Shown here one piece after another: positions 18,164 through 26,926 of a stretch of DNA of 64,000 nucleotides. Position 1 is the stretch's first letter. The number at the start of each line of letters is the position of its first letter. A program made the translations under genes and the position numbers. The stretch is from assembly GCA_016707115.1 (NCBI GenBank), contig JADJIH010000021.1:124001-188000 (forward strand), given 5' to 3'. The notes under the pieces are model-generated. The model saw nothing but the letters and a program-made list of their open reading frames with translations. It ran no database searches and had not been told where the DNA came from. This DNA is from Ignavibacteriales bacterium (GTDB lineage: Bacteria > Bacteroidota > Ignavibacteria > Ignavibacteriales > Ignavibacteriaceae).

Positions 18164-18972
18164 TTAAGAAGTATTTGTTGTATGCTTTTTTGAGCGTTAC
18201 TTCAGTTATTACTCTCATCCCATTTATTTGGATGCTTGGTGCTTCATTTATGTTTGATGGAAAGGCAAGTGTATTTCCTCCAATATTTTTACCTGATCCT
18301 TTTACGTTTACTCAATATCAAATTCTTTTTGAAAGATTAAATGTATGGAGAAACTTTTTTAATAGTTTGATTCTTTCCTCGATGGTTACAGTTTTATATA
18401 TAACTTTTACTTCAATGGCCGGATACGCTTTTGCAAAATATAGATTTAGAGGTAAAAAGTTTTTGTTTAATCTATTGTTAAGTTCGATGATAATTCCAAG
18501 TCAGGTAACAATGCTTCCTTTATTTCTTTTATTAAAATCAATGGGATTTATAAATACTTATATGGCTATAATAATTCCCGGTCTTGCAAACATCTTTGGA
18601 ATATTTTTAATTCGGCAATATTGTATATCAATCCCGGATAGTTTAATAGAAGCAGCTAGAATGGATGGTGCAACGGATTTTCAGATTTACAGAAAAGTAA
18701 TATTACCGCTCGCAGTTCCAATATTAGTTACACTTGCGATATTTTCTTTTCTGGGAACTTGGAATGATTTTCTATGGCCATTAATTGCATTAACCGATGA
18801 CTCAATGTATACGTTACCTGTAGCATTGGCCAATCTTATGCTTGAACATACAAAAGATCCTGAGTTAATGATGGCAGGTTCTGTTGTAACCGTAATACCA
18901 GTAATTATAGTTTTTCTAGCATTGCAAAAGTATTACATCAAAGGAATCATGATGGGAAGCGTTAAAGAATAA
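18160..18972 (+). CDS. Sugar ABC transporter permease (MalG/UgpE-like)
   Basis: A 270-residue partner permease. Six hydrophobic segments, beginning LLYAFLSVTSVITLIPFIWML, with the EAA loop EAARMDGATDFQIYRKVILP. It overlaps the first permease by 4 bases, and the ATPase gene follows 42 bases later on the same strand, so binding protein, two permeases and ATPase make one complete importer. This is a standard arrangement; only the substrate is inferred from the enzymes upstream. Confidence 0.93.
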   Translation: MIKKYLLYAFLSVTSVITLIPFIWMLGASFMFDGKASVFPPIFLPDPFTFTQYQILFERLNVWRNFFNSLILSSMVTVLYITFTSMAGYAFAKYRFRGKKFLFNLLLSSMIIPSQVTMLPLFLLLKSMGFINTYMAIIIPGLANIFGIFLIRQYCISIPDSLIEAARMDGATDFQIYRKVILPLAVPILVTLAIFSFLGTWNDFLWPLIALTDDSMYTLPVALANLMLEHTKDPELMMAGSVVTVIPVIIVFLALQKYYIKGIMMGSVKE

Positions 18973-19014
18973 TTAAGAATAACCAGTTAAGAATTTAGAA
19001 TTAAAGAGATTATT

Positions 19015-20121
19015 ATGTCAGAAGTAATATTAAAAAATGTATGTAAGATTTATGATGGCGGCAATAAAGTTGTTACAGATGCCAACTTTAAAGTTGAAGA
19101 TAAAGAATTTGTAGTACTTGTAGGTCCATCAGGATGCGGAAAAACAACAACATTAAGAATGATTGCCGGACTTGAAGAAATATCTAGTGGTGAAATATTT
19201 ATTGATGGAAAACTTGTAAATAACCTTCCACCAAAAGATCGTGACATTGCGATGGTATTTCAGAATTATGCCTTGTATCCACATATGAGTGTGTATGAGA
19301 ATATGGCTTTTGGATTAAAGTTGAAGAAAGTTGATAAAAAAGAAATAGATGTTCGTGTAAAAGAAGCCGCAAAGATTTTAAGTCTAGAAGAATATTTGAA
19401 TCGAAAGCCAAAGGCACTTTCTGGTGGGCAAAGACAGCGAGTTGCTGTTGGCAGAGCCATAGTTCGTAAACCAAAAGTATTTTTGTTTGATGAACCGCTT
19501 AGTAATCTTGATGCAAAATTAAGAGTACAAATGCGAACAGAAATATCAAAACTTCATAAACAACTTGGCGCAACAATGATCTATGTAACTCACGATCAAA
19601 CAGAAGCAATGACAATGGGCGATAGGATTGTGATTATGAAAGATGGTATTGTAAATCAGGTTGATACTCCGCTAAACTTATATAATAAGCCGGTTAATCA
19701 GTTTGTTGCAGGATTTATAGGAAGTCCGGCAATGAATTTCTTAAGTGGAACGATATCAGAAAAAAGTGATTTGACATTTACAAGCGATAAGTCAGAATTA
19801 ACATTCAATTTCTCATCAGAACAAAAAAGTTATTTGAAAGAATACATTGGTCAGGAAGTTGTAATTGGTATCAGACCAGAAGACTTATCTATAGAAAAGA
19901 CTAATATCAAATCAATTGAACAAGAATGTGTTTTAGATGTTATCGAACCAATGGGAAATGAGACTTTCATTTATTTCGAAATAGAGAAAGTCCAATTTAT
20001 TGCAAGAGTAAAACCTTTGGGCGATATAAAAGTTGGCGGAAAAATAAAATTGTACATCGATCCTGAAAAAATTTATTTGTTTGATAAGAAAACAGGTAAT
20101 CATCTGTTTAAAAACTCTTAA
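19015..20121 (+). CDS. Sugar ABC transporter ATP-binding protein (MsmK/UgpC/MalK-like)
   Basis: A 368-residue ATPase. Walker A GPSGCGKTT (~37-45), Q-loop VFQNYALYPHM, signature LSGGQRQRVAVGRA, Walker B VFLFDEPLSNLDAKL and H-loop YVTHDQTEAMT are all intact. From ~235 onward comes the C-terminal TOBE/MOP regulatory domain of CUT1 ATPases (VVIGIRPEDLSI; FIARVKPLGDIKVGGKI). It energises the permeases just upstream and is the last gene of the co-directional glucan locus; the next gene is on the opposite strand. Such ATPases may serve several importers, but adjacency suggests a dedicated one here. Confidence 0.94.
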   Translation: MSEVILKNVCKIYDGGNKVVTDANFKVEDKEFVVLVGPSGCGKTTTLRMIAGLEEISSGEIFIDGKLVNNLPPKDRDIAMVFQNYALYPHMSVYENMAFGLKLKKVDKKEIDVRVKEAAKILSLEEYLNRKPKALSGGQRQRVAVGRAIVRKPKVFLFDEPLSNLDAKLRVQMRTEISKLHKQLGATMIYVTHDQTEAMTMGDRIVIMKDGIVNQVDTPLNLYNKPVNQFVAGFIGSPAMNFLSGTISEKSDLTFTSDKSELTFNFSSEQKSYLKEYIGQEVVIGIRPEDLSIEKTNIKSIEQECVLDVIEPMGNETFIYFEIEKVQFIARVKPLGDIKVGGKIKLYIDPEKIYLFDKKTGNHLFKNS

Positions 20122-20149
20122 TGCAAGATGGCTTATCTATTCAATAAGT

Positions 20150-22801
20150 CTAAATATCTATCCAATAAGAAAATTTTATTAAGAAAATATCATCAGATTC
20201 TGAATTAACTAAATTTTTAAAATCATTTTTAAAACTAAACTCACCTGGGTCATCAAAGTTTGTTCTGCTGTTTGTCCATGCAAAATAGAATACAGAACCT
20301 GGCAGAGCTTCCCATCTTAAAACTACATTGCCACGTAAAGATTTAAAATTAAAATCTGGATTATAAAAATTAAATTGTTCAGCCGGACCATCTGCATCTG
20401 GATCAACGGTATACACTTGAGATTCAGGATCATAACTAATTGATGATCCTTCACTGCCATATAGATTATAATCTAAAGTAGGCGGATTTGTTAACTCTCT
20501 GAAGTCTTCATAATCACCAACTGATATTAACGGCTGCATATATAACTGCAAACTAAGAGTTGGAGTAAAAATCCAATTCAATCTAATGTTAGCTGACACA
20601 GTAGTTTGATCTATTCGTGCAAATACATATCTGGTGTTGTATGTACTTATCGCTTGTGTGTCATAAAAATTTCCAACCCATTGATAGGATGTATAGTTTA
20701 AAGCGTATTCTGGTCCTATTGAAAAACTGATTTGAGAACTTGGTTTCCATTCAAGATCAAATCCAAAATATTTTTCATTACTTCCGATAGCATTTTCCCA
20801 ATAATTAATGTAAGGTGAAAAAGTTATTTTTTCTCTGCTATCCGAATAAGCTGAGAAGTTAAAAGAAAAATTAGATGGAATATTTAGCTTCGGACCACCT
20901 CTCGTTAATGTGGTGGAAACGGATTTCAGGTTATATGATGTGTTAAAATTAATTCCCCAATAATTAACAAATTGTGCATTGGAACTTAAAAAGAATCCAT
21001 TTCTGGAAATATTATCTTCATAATCTGATGTTCTACTGTATGCAAGGTAAACACTTTTAGTTCTAAATACAGCATCAGGTTCATACCATCGATAACCAGT
21101 TACAAGATGAGCATTAATTCTATCTGCCATCCACTGCGAACCTAAATCATTATATTCAAATCCCGGAGAAATAATTCCAAGCGCAGCATTTACATAAAAA
21201 TTTCCTTTTTGTTTATTCAACATAACTCGAGAAAAGTAACCTCCGATTGAAGTTAAGTTACTGTCAAGAGGCATATAAGTTTTATCAGGTCTTTGCATAT
21301 AGCGATAAGGCTGCTTTTGTAGCTTGATCAAATAATCCTCTGTTCCCGAAGTATATGATCCGATAATCGACCCTGTTACAACATATGTTTCATCTTCATC
21401 TAGGTATGACCAACCATCTAATCCAAAAGTGTAAGCTTGATTACTTAATAAACTTTTTAAATTATCAGTTTGTAAATCTCTATTAACAGATGTGAAAATT
21501 AATCCTACTGATTGTTTTCCTGAGTTAAATTCTTTCTGAGTTCGAAATACTCCGTAATGAGTAAGCGGTTCAACCTCTTCCTGAATTCTATCACCATTTT
21601 CTGATTGGATAGTAGCAAATGTTCTTTCAGTAACTGAACTGAGTGCACCGATAGTCCATGTTTCATCAACTTTTCCTGTAAGTTTAGCTGCTCCAAGTAT
21701 TCTTGTTTCAGGAGGAAAATCTACATAACCAGGAGTTGTAACATTTCCCTGTGGCGGTCTTCCAATTCTGCGCGAGTAGAATAATTCCGGAACACTAAAA
21801 TTAAATCCCCAATTATTATTGGCACCTCCATAACCAAATGTAAATATGTTTGAACCCTCAATAAAAAATGGTCGCTTCTCTTCATAAAAAGTTTCAAACT
21901 CTGAAAGGTTTACGATAGCAGGATCAACTTCGACCTGACCAAAATCGGGATTGATAGTTGCATCAACATTTAAGTTACTGCCCAAACTAAATTTTAAATC
22001 AGCGCCTATTGATGTTGAATATTGATTTGATTTATAGAATGGATCATTTTCATCATGAACAAGGTACTGTGCTTTTTGAACAACATAAGGAAGAATTTCT
22101 AATCTTTGTTTTGGTTTTATACCATCCAATCCTTCAAGATCAGCAAACTTGGAAACAAATCCACTTTCTTTCTTTGGAACCATAACATAAAATGACATTT
22201 CATGTTTTCGTTTTATATCACGATTAAGATTTATTCCCCAAACCATTTTATCGGATTCATTAAACCGAAGTTGTGTAAATGGAATCCTCATTTCTAAATT
22301 CCAACCATTTTCATCCACAGTAGTTTTATTTTCCCATATTCCATCCCAGGAATCATCATCCCAGCTATCATTATATAAAGTACCATCGGCTATTGATCCG
22401 CCTGCATTTACTGCAAAGAAATATCCGGTTCTATCATCGTTGTAGGTATCCAGGTATACAAAAAACCAATCTGATTCAACAACATTATCTCGGCGCATTA
22501 AAGTAACATCAATAGAATCCGGATTAGAATCTGAAAATCTTCCGCTTATATAAATATTATGATCATCATGCGAAACCCATACTTCTGATTTTTCTGAAAT
22601 CGGTCTGCCTTCTTGCGGATCTTTTTGTGTAAATGTTGTAATAGCAGGATTCTGGTAAACGGATTCATTTAATATCCCATCAACAACAAATTGTTCATTT
22701 AGTTTGTACGATATAACAGACTGGGTTGAATCATTTTTAGAAGCTGAAATTGCTATCAGCGGAATAAATGAAATAATAAGTAGTAAATAAAAATTTCTCA
22801 T
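20150..22801 (-). CDS. DUF5916 outer-membrane protein with N-terminal CBM9-like domain
   Basis: An 883-residue exported protein with signal peptide (LLLIISFIPLIAISAS). Residues ~35-220 resemble the carbohydrate-binding family 9 domain: VDGILNESVYQNP, EVWVSHDDHNIYISGRFSDSNP, DEDGW-like DENGWNLEMRIPFTQLRF. The remainder matches DUF5916 proteins: FGQVEVDPAIVNLSEFETFYEEKRPFFIEG, then many alternating beta strands (FSISIGPEYALNY; GNVVLRWEALPGSVFYFAW) and a final LIKFSYWIDI, like an outer-membrane beta-barrel. Function in this family is not established; despite the CBM9-like part it is common outside sugar loci. It converges on the ABC ATPase with only 28 bases between stops, so it is probably not part of the glucan operon. 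Confidence 0.85.
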   Translation of the reverse strand: MRNFYLLLIISFIPLIAISASKNDSTQSVISYKLNEQFVVDGILNESVYQNPAITTFTQKDPQEGRPISEKSEVWVSHDDHNIYISGRFSDSNPDSIDVTLMRRDNVVESDWFFVYLDTYNDDRTGYFFAVNAGGSIADGTLYNDSWDDDSWDGIWENKTTVDENGWNLEMRIPFTQLRFNESDKMVWGINLNRDIKRKHEMSFYVMVPKKESGFVSKFADLEGLDGIKPKQRLEILPYVVQKAQYLVHDENDPFYKSNQYSTSIGADLKFSLGSNLNVDATINPDFGQVEVDPAIVNLSEFETFYEEKRPFFIEGSNIFTFGYGGANNNWGFNFSVPELFYSRRIGRPPQGNVTTPGYVDFPPETRILGAAKLTGKVDETWTIGALSSVTERTFATIQSENGDRIQEEVEPLTHYGVFRTQKEFNSGKQSVGLIFTSVNRDLQTDNLKSLLSNQAYTFGLDGWSYLDEDETYVVTGSIIGSYTSGTEDYLIKLQKQPYRYMQRPDKTYMPLDSNLTSIGGYFSRVMLNKQKGNFYVNAALGIISPGFEYNDLGSQWMADRINAHLVTGYRWYEPDAVFRTKSVYLAYSRTSDYEDNISRNGFFLSSNAQFVNYWGINFNTSYNLKSVSTTLTRGGPKLNIPSNFSFNFSAYSDSREKITFSPYINYWENAIGSNEKYFGFDLEWKPSSQISFSIGPEYALNYTSYQWVGNFYDTQAISTYNTRYVFARIDQTTVSANIRLNWIFTPTLSLQLYMQPLISVGDYEDFRELTNPPTLDYNLYGSEGSSISYDPESQVYTVDPDADGPAEQFNFYNPDFNFKSLRGNVVLRWEALPGSVFYFAWTNSRTNFDDPGEFSFKNDFKNLVNSESDDIFLIKFSYWIDI

Positions 22802-22992
22802 ATATAATTTAAATTTATTAATTAAATATTATTAGTTTAGACTTAATCGTGTAACTAAAAGTTGTGTTTATCGGTAAATTAACTTGAACAAACAATTAAG
22901 TATTACTCAATTAATTCTAAAGCAAATGATTCATTCTATTTGCGTGATTTTTAGAAATGGCAATACTTAATGATAAACGGTTTATGATAGGT

Positions 22993-23033
22993 GTTACCGC
23001 CTGATGATAATATAAATAACATCAGGCGGTAAC
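22993..23033. terminator. 14-bp perfect inverted repeat at the end of the sigma/anti-sigma operon
   Basis: GTTACCGCCTGATG pairs perfectly with CATCAGGCGGTAAC around a 13-base AT-rich loop, 8 bases beyond the stop of the DUF4097-like gene. There is no long T-run on either side, so it may be a Rho-independent-like terminator or an mRNA-end stabiliser. A small palindrome, ATAAACGGTTTAT, lies next to it at 22973-22985. Confidence 0.5.
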
Positions 23034-23041
23034 TAAATATG

Positions 23042-24118
23042 TTACTTTTTATTTATTTTTATTTTACCGGAAGCTGTATTTAGTTCAATCTGAGACCCTC
23101 CACCATTAAGAACAAACTTTTTGATAAAGTTATTCTTGTTAAAATCAACATTAGCTGCTTCAAAATCAGATTTTATTAATTTATCGGCGTCTGATTCACT
23201 CATATTTTTACCAACATAGACAGTAGCTTCAATACTTGCTTTAGCATCGGAAGGTATTTTAAGATTTATATCTCCGCTTGCTGTATTAAACTCACTATTA
23301 CTATTTGCAGTTGGAATTAGTTCTGCATCAATATTTCCGCCGGCTGTATTAGCTTCAATTGAACCAGAAATGTTTTTTAAATTTATATTTCCACCGGCAG
23401 TATTTGTTTCAACTTTTCCGGAAGCACCATCTAGATTAATATTTCCTCCGGCAGTTGATAGTTCGGCATTGCCGGAAACTTTTCCTACAGAAATATTGCC
23501 GCCTGCTGTGGATACCTCTCCGCTTCCGCCAATATTTCCGATTGAGATATTTCCGCCACCAGTAGATATCTCAGCTTTATTTTTAATATCACCAATACTA
23601 ATGTTTCCACCGCCTGTTGAGATTTCAGATTCACCATTTATATTGCCAACAGATACATTTCCACCGCCTGTGGATACAGAAAGTTTATCTCCAACATCAT
23701 TAAGATTGATATTACCACCACCGGTTGATATTTGAACTTTTCCCGAAATATTTCCATTTACGGATATATTACCAGCACCACTTGAAATATCAAGATTAAG
23801 ATGTGCGGGGATTGAAATCTCAAGACGAAAATCATCGGAATCCTGTCCCTTAAATTCCACTAAAACTTTATTTCCAATTTGCTCAATCTTTAGCTTATTG
23901 AGATCATCCTCATCAATATTTATAGCCTTAATATAGGCTTGATCTTTAGACCATATTGATAAGTTAACATTGCCATTTGAAACAGATACTTCAAGTTTAT
24001 CACCTTTACTAACATTGAATGTCTTTTCTTTATCTGATGCATTTGAGATAAATAAAAAACCAGATAGAATAAATAACATCAATGATAAGAGTCTTGTTTT
24101 GAATATTTGATTTTTCAT
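23042..24118 (-). CDS. Exported DUF4097-like repeat protein (putative beta-solenoid adhesin)
   Basis: A 358-residue exported protein with signal peptide (LMLFILSGFLFISNAS). The middle (~110-265) is made of about eight 18-residue repeats built on the core STGGGNISIGNI or STAGGNINL, expected to stack as a right-handed beta-solenoid. Sequence around it (VSKGDKLEVSVSNGNVNLSIWS near the start, LNTASGKIKI at the end) is that of DUF4097 'putative adhesin' proteins. It is the last gene of an operon with an ECF sigma factor and anti-sigma protein: the anti-sigma stop and this start are 1 base apart. DUF4097 genes are often found with such regulators; I infer an envelope-stress or surface role. Confidence 0.8.
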   Translation of the reverse strand: MKNQIFKTRLLSLMLFILSGFLFISNASDKEKTFNVSKGDKLEVSVSNGNVNLSIWSKDQAYIKAINIDEDDLNKLKIEQIGNKVLVEFKGQDSDDFRLEISIPAHLNLDISSGAGNISVNGNISGKVQISTGGGNINLNDVGDKLSVSTGGGNVSVGNINGESEISTGGGNISIGDIKNKAEISTGGGNISIGNIGGSGEVSTAGGNISVGKVSGNAELSTAGGNINLDGASGKVETNTAGGNINLKNISGSIEANTAGGNIDAELIPTANSNSEFNTASGDINLKIPSDAKASIEATVYVGKNMSESDADKLIKSDFEAANVDFNKNNFIKKFVLNGGGSQIELNTASGKIKINKK

Positions 24119-24119
24119 G

Positions 24120-25067
24120 CTAATACTCCTTTATTATGTTTTTAGCTTGATACCTTACGTAATTATTTTCATCACTTTGAATTTTCTCCTTAAGCAGTAA
24201 TAAATCTTTTTGATTTAAATTGATTCCGCTTTTTGATCCCTGTACCAAAGCATTAATTGCTTCTATTCTAATTCCAGCACTTGTGTCATTCAATAAAACA
24301 TAAATTAAGGTATTTTTAATATCCTCATCAGCAGGTAGTTCGTTTAAAGACTTTAGTGCTTCTCTTCTTACTCCGGGATTATTATCAAATTTTGCAACAG
24401 CAATCAATGTGTTTTTAATTTCATCATCTGGTTTCTGTGTTTGATTTGCGTTGATAACGTTTATTGAATTTAGTCTTGTCCCAGGATTTTGCTCATTTAA
24501 AACTGCATAGGTCAGGATTTTCTGCAATTCAGTGTCATTAACGTTTCCCTTAATTCTACCTGATTTAACTGCCTCGAATGTAAATTCAACTTGCCCATCT
24601 GAAGGATCGGGATCAATAAAATTGATATTCTGAATTCTTAGTTTATCAGATATTTTAGAATCAGTTTCTAGGTTATCAATTACAGGTGAATTGAAAATTA
24701 GATAACCAATAAAAAGTCCAATTAGCATTAAAGAAAAACCACTAACTGCTAATCCAACCGGTTTATAAAAAAGTGAGAAGATATAATCTTTAATGTTATT
24801 TGAGAAAGAAGTCTTATTTTGTTGAGATCTCAATGCACCTCTCAATTCTAATCGAGCTTCTGTTAATAATTTTAAATCTACTGGGGATTTTGAATCTTCT
24901 GAAATATCGGCAAAAAGTATTTTATAGGATTCTAATTCATTAGCACAATCCTTGCAGGATCTTACATGATTCTCGAATAATATTTTCTTTTCATAATCCA
25001 ATTCTTCATAAAGATAGAACGGGATTAACTCTTTACATTCATTATGATTCATATTTTTACCCATCAT
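24120..25067 (-). CDS. Anti-sigma factor with zinc-finger, transmembrane and HEAT-repeat domains
   Basis: A 315-residue membrane protein. Residues ~6-55 form a zf-HC2 anti-sigma zinc finger (NHNECKELIPFYLYEEL; NHVRSCKDCANEL, the HxxxCxxC motif). One helix spans the inner membrane (~112-132, LAVSGFSLMLIGLFIGYLIF). The periplasmic part (~180-315) contains three or four HEAT-like repeats: LLIAVAKFDNNPGVRREALKSL-type units, e.g. NTLIAVAKFDNNPGVRREAL, NTLIYVLLNDTSAGIRIEAI and YVRYQAKNIIKEY. The first of two close ATGs was kept; the second (MNHNECKE) is also possible. The zinc finger should hold the ECF sigma factor encoded 8 bases upstream, and the HEAT repeats could be the signal-sensing surface. 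Confidence 0.88.
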   Translation of the reverse strand: MMGKNMNHNECKELIPFYLYEELDYEKKILFENHVRSCKDCANELESYKILFADISEDSKSPVDLKLLTEARLELRGALRSQQNKTSFSNNIKDYIFSLFYKPVGLAVSGFSLMLIGLFIGYLIFNSPVIDNLETDSKISDKLRIQNINFIDPDPSDGQVEFTFEAVKSGRIKGNVNDTELQKILTYAVLNEQNPGTRLNSINVINANQTQKPDDEIKNTLIAVAKFDNNPGVRREALKSLNELPADEDIKNTLIYVLLNDTSAGIRIEAINALVQGSKSGINLNQKDLLLLKEKIQSDENNYVRYQAKNIIKEY

Positions 25068-25075
25068 ACAAAATA

Positions 25076-25639
25076 TTAATAACTGTTTTCCAATTGTAAT
25101 CTTAATTTTCTTACAGACTCAAATAGATATTTTTTTATTGTGCCTTCTTTACAATTCATCATTTCTGCTATCTCCCTGATCTTGTATCCTTCGTAATGCT
25201 TTAACAGAAAACTCATTTTTTGATTCGGTGATAAAGTATTTAATGCCTCTGTAATTTTAGCGCCATGTTCAGAATTAACAACCAAATTATCGGGAGATAA
25301 TGCATCATTATGTGGAATCTCAGAGATGTATGTTGAATTTTCTTCATCGTTCAAAGAAAGATGATTTTGTTTACTATATTTTCTTTTAAATGAGATACAA
25401 ACATTTGAAGCAATCCTGAATAACCATGTTGAAAACTCACTTTGAAACTGAAAACTTGCTAGACTTTTATACACGCGAATAAAAACTTCCTGATAAATAT
25501 CTTTAGCATCATCAGAATCGCCGGTGTATTTCATCGCAAGACGCAAAACCATTTTATCATAACGATATATCAACTCTTCAAGAGCTAAAACATCACCTTT
25601 GTTTGCATTTATTATTAGTTCTTTATCGCTTAATGCCAT
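25076..25639 (-). CDS. ECF RNA polymerase sigma factor
   Basis: A 187-residue sigma factor of normal ECF size. Region 2 runs ~20-85 (EELIYRYDKMVLRLAMKYTG; DAKDIYQEVFIRVYKSL; FSTWLFRIASNVCISFKRK) and region 4 ~125-185 (LSPNQKMSFLLKHYEGYKIREIAEMMNCKEGTIKKYLF). It is the first gene of a three-gene operon with its anti-sigma factor and a DUF4097-like surface protein, so it probably controls its own operon. I could not confirm an ECF promoter because the upstream DNA runs into a damaged low-complexity block. Confidence 0.94.
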   Translation of the reverse strand: MALSDKELIINANKGDVLALEELIYRYDKMVLRLAMKYTGDSDDAKDIYQEVFIRVYKSLASFQFQSEFSTWLFRIASNVCISFKRKYSKQNHLSLNDEENSTYISEIPHNDALSPDNLVVNSEHGAKITEALNTLSPNQKMSFLLKHYEGYKIREIAEMMNCKEGTIKKYLFESVRKLRLQLENSY

Positions 25640-25807
25640 TCAATTCTTCTGTTAACAATTTATTAGACTAAAGTTACGTAGAAAAGGTTGGTGGGGAAAA
25701 GCTATTATTTTATTGATAGGATCTAGTGGATTTGAATTATCAATTTACCCGCATACTATAAATACATATTTTTGAGTTATTTTTGGATATTTGGGTTTTT
25801 TATATTT

Positions 25808-26120
25808 AAAAAAAAAAAGGCCCCCCCCCCCTTATTTTTAGAAAAAACAGGATTTTTGGGGGAGCACATGAGGGGGGTTTTTGAAAAACCCCCCCCAAAA
25901 AAAGAGGGGGGGGAGGGGGGGGGGGGTTTTTTGGGAAAAACCCCCCCCCCCCCCCCCCCCCCCCCCCAAAACAAACCGGCAAAAAAAAAAAAAAAAAGGG
26001 GGGGGGAAAAATGGTGGGGGGGGGGGGGGGGGGGGGGGGGGAGAGAAAAAAAAAAAAAAAAAATTTACACCAACAGAAAACCCCCCCCCCCCCCCCCCCC
26101 CAAAACCAAAAAAAAAAAAT
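25808..26120. repeat. Homopolymer block (long C, G and A runs), probable sequencing or assembly artefact
   Basis: About 310 bases consisting almost entirely of runs of C, G and A from 8 to more than 30 long, with a few readable words between them. The base composition is wholly unlike the AT-rich surroundings. Open frames inside it encode only Pro, Gly, Lys and Phe runs and are not genes. A smaller block of the same kind lies at 50957. I take it as corrupted sequence over real intergenic DNA. The flank up to 26515 holds no gene I can support. Confidence 0.8.
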
Positions 26121-26515
26121 AAAAAGGCGCCCAAAGGCTCTGTTCTAAAAATAATTTTACAAAAAAAAGATAACCAATAATATTTTAAGGATATTAAATT
26201 CAGATTTAACATCTGGATCTCTTTTTTTTGTAGGTCAATTATTGAAATTGCAGTCAGAACAAAAAGGAGTCCTGTTAGACATCGGTGAATTCTATGGAAT
26301 AGAAGATGACTAAATACATTAGCAGATTTAGATTTTTGAACAAATTGCTGATGAGCTTCCAACTACTCCGACAAGCTATACTAGGATTTCCATGATATTA
26401 AATTCACTCCGCTGAAATTGGCTAGAAGTAATACCGAGTTAGAATCTAACACTTACCTCCGTGCAATATTGTAATGTAAAATAGTTTGCAAAATATTTTA
26501 TAAGTGTCATAAGTC

Positions 26516-26571
26516 AAAAGAAACCCCCGCCAAATTACCTACCGGACTGGCAGGCTTTAATCAGCAGGGGG
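26516..26571 (-). terminator. Long-stem terminator for the small cysteine protein gene
   Basis: Read on the minus strand, CCCCC pairs with GGGGG around an inner hairpin (CCTGCC/GGTAGG), and TTTCTTTT follows. It lies 28 bases after the stop of the 56-residue minus-strand ORF, as expected of its intrinsic terminator. Confidence 0.75.
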
Positions 26572-26598
26572 CTTTGAATCTGAAAAAACAATTCAACT

Positions 26599-26769
26599 CT
26601 AACGAGGTCTTTTGCCGGCTCTAATATCTACACAAGCTTTACAAAGTTTTTTGTTTCCTTTTCCCGTCACTTTATTTGATTTTGCAATAATACTTCCAGA
26701 AGCACAAATACCATATATATGATATACTTCTCCAGCTTTGGAATGATAAGGTGAAATTTGTTTAGGCAT
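26599..26769 (-). CDS. Small cysteine-containing protein, 56 residues, function unknown
   Basis: Too short for routine ORF calling but well supported. It begins MPKQISPYHSKAGEVYHIYG and ends DIRAGKRPR, with Cys at 22 in GICASG and a Cys pair in LCKACVD (residues 43 and 46), a possible metal site. A Shine-Dalgarno AAGGAGAAG lies 5 bases before the ATG, and a strong terminator follows the stop. It is rich in Lys and Arg and looks like a small ribosome- or nucleic-acid-associated protein, but I do not recognise a family. It is transcribed away from the polyketide operon. Confidence 0.7.
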   Translation of the reverse strand: MPKQISPYHSKAGEVYHIYGICASGSIIAKSNKVTGKGNKKLCKACVDIRAGKRPR

Positions 26770-26926
26770 AACCACTTCTCCTTGATTAATGAATATTAAA
26801 TATAGAAACTACAATTTAAAATACAACATCTTCTTGGTCTCAGCAAATTCTAATATTTGAGTAATTATATTGGAATTTGAAACTGATACTATATTCTATA
26901 TGTTTCAATAAACAGCAGAGGATAGT

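Noticed and set aside
20150..22801. TonB-dependent receptor (SusC-like) for the glucan locus
   Set aside because: No plug domain or TonB box; the N-terminal CBM9-like domain and central motif are those of DUF5916, and the gene is convergent.
23370..23735. 121-residue plus-strand ORF opposite the DUF4097-like repeat gene
   Set aside because: It is the antisense shadow of the 54-base repeats; the minus frame has signal peptide, family features and operon context.
23300..23790. Repeated DNA that might suggest a CRISPR array
   Set aside because: The repeats are 54 bases without variable spacers and encode an 18-residue protein repeat.
25772..26362. Several ORFs of 65-174 residues on both strands across the homopolymer block
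   Set aside because: They encode mostly runs of Pro, Gly, Lys or Phe created by C, G, A and T runs; no start signals or real composition.
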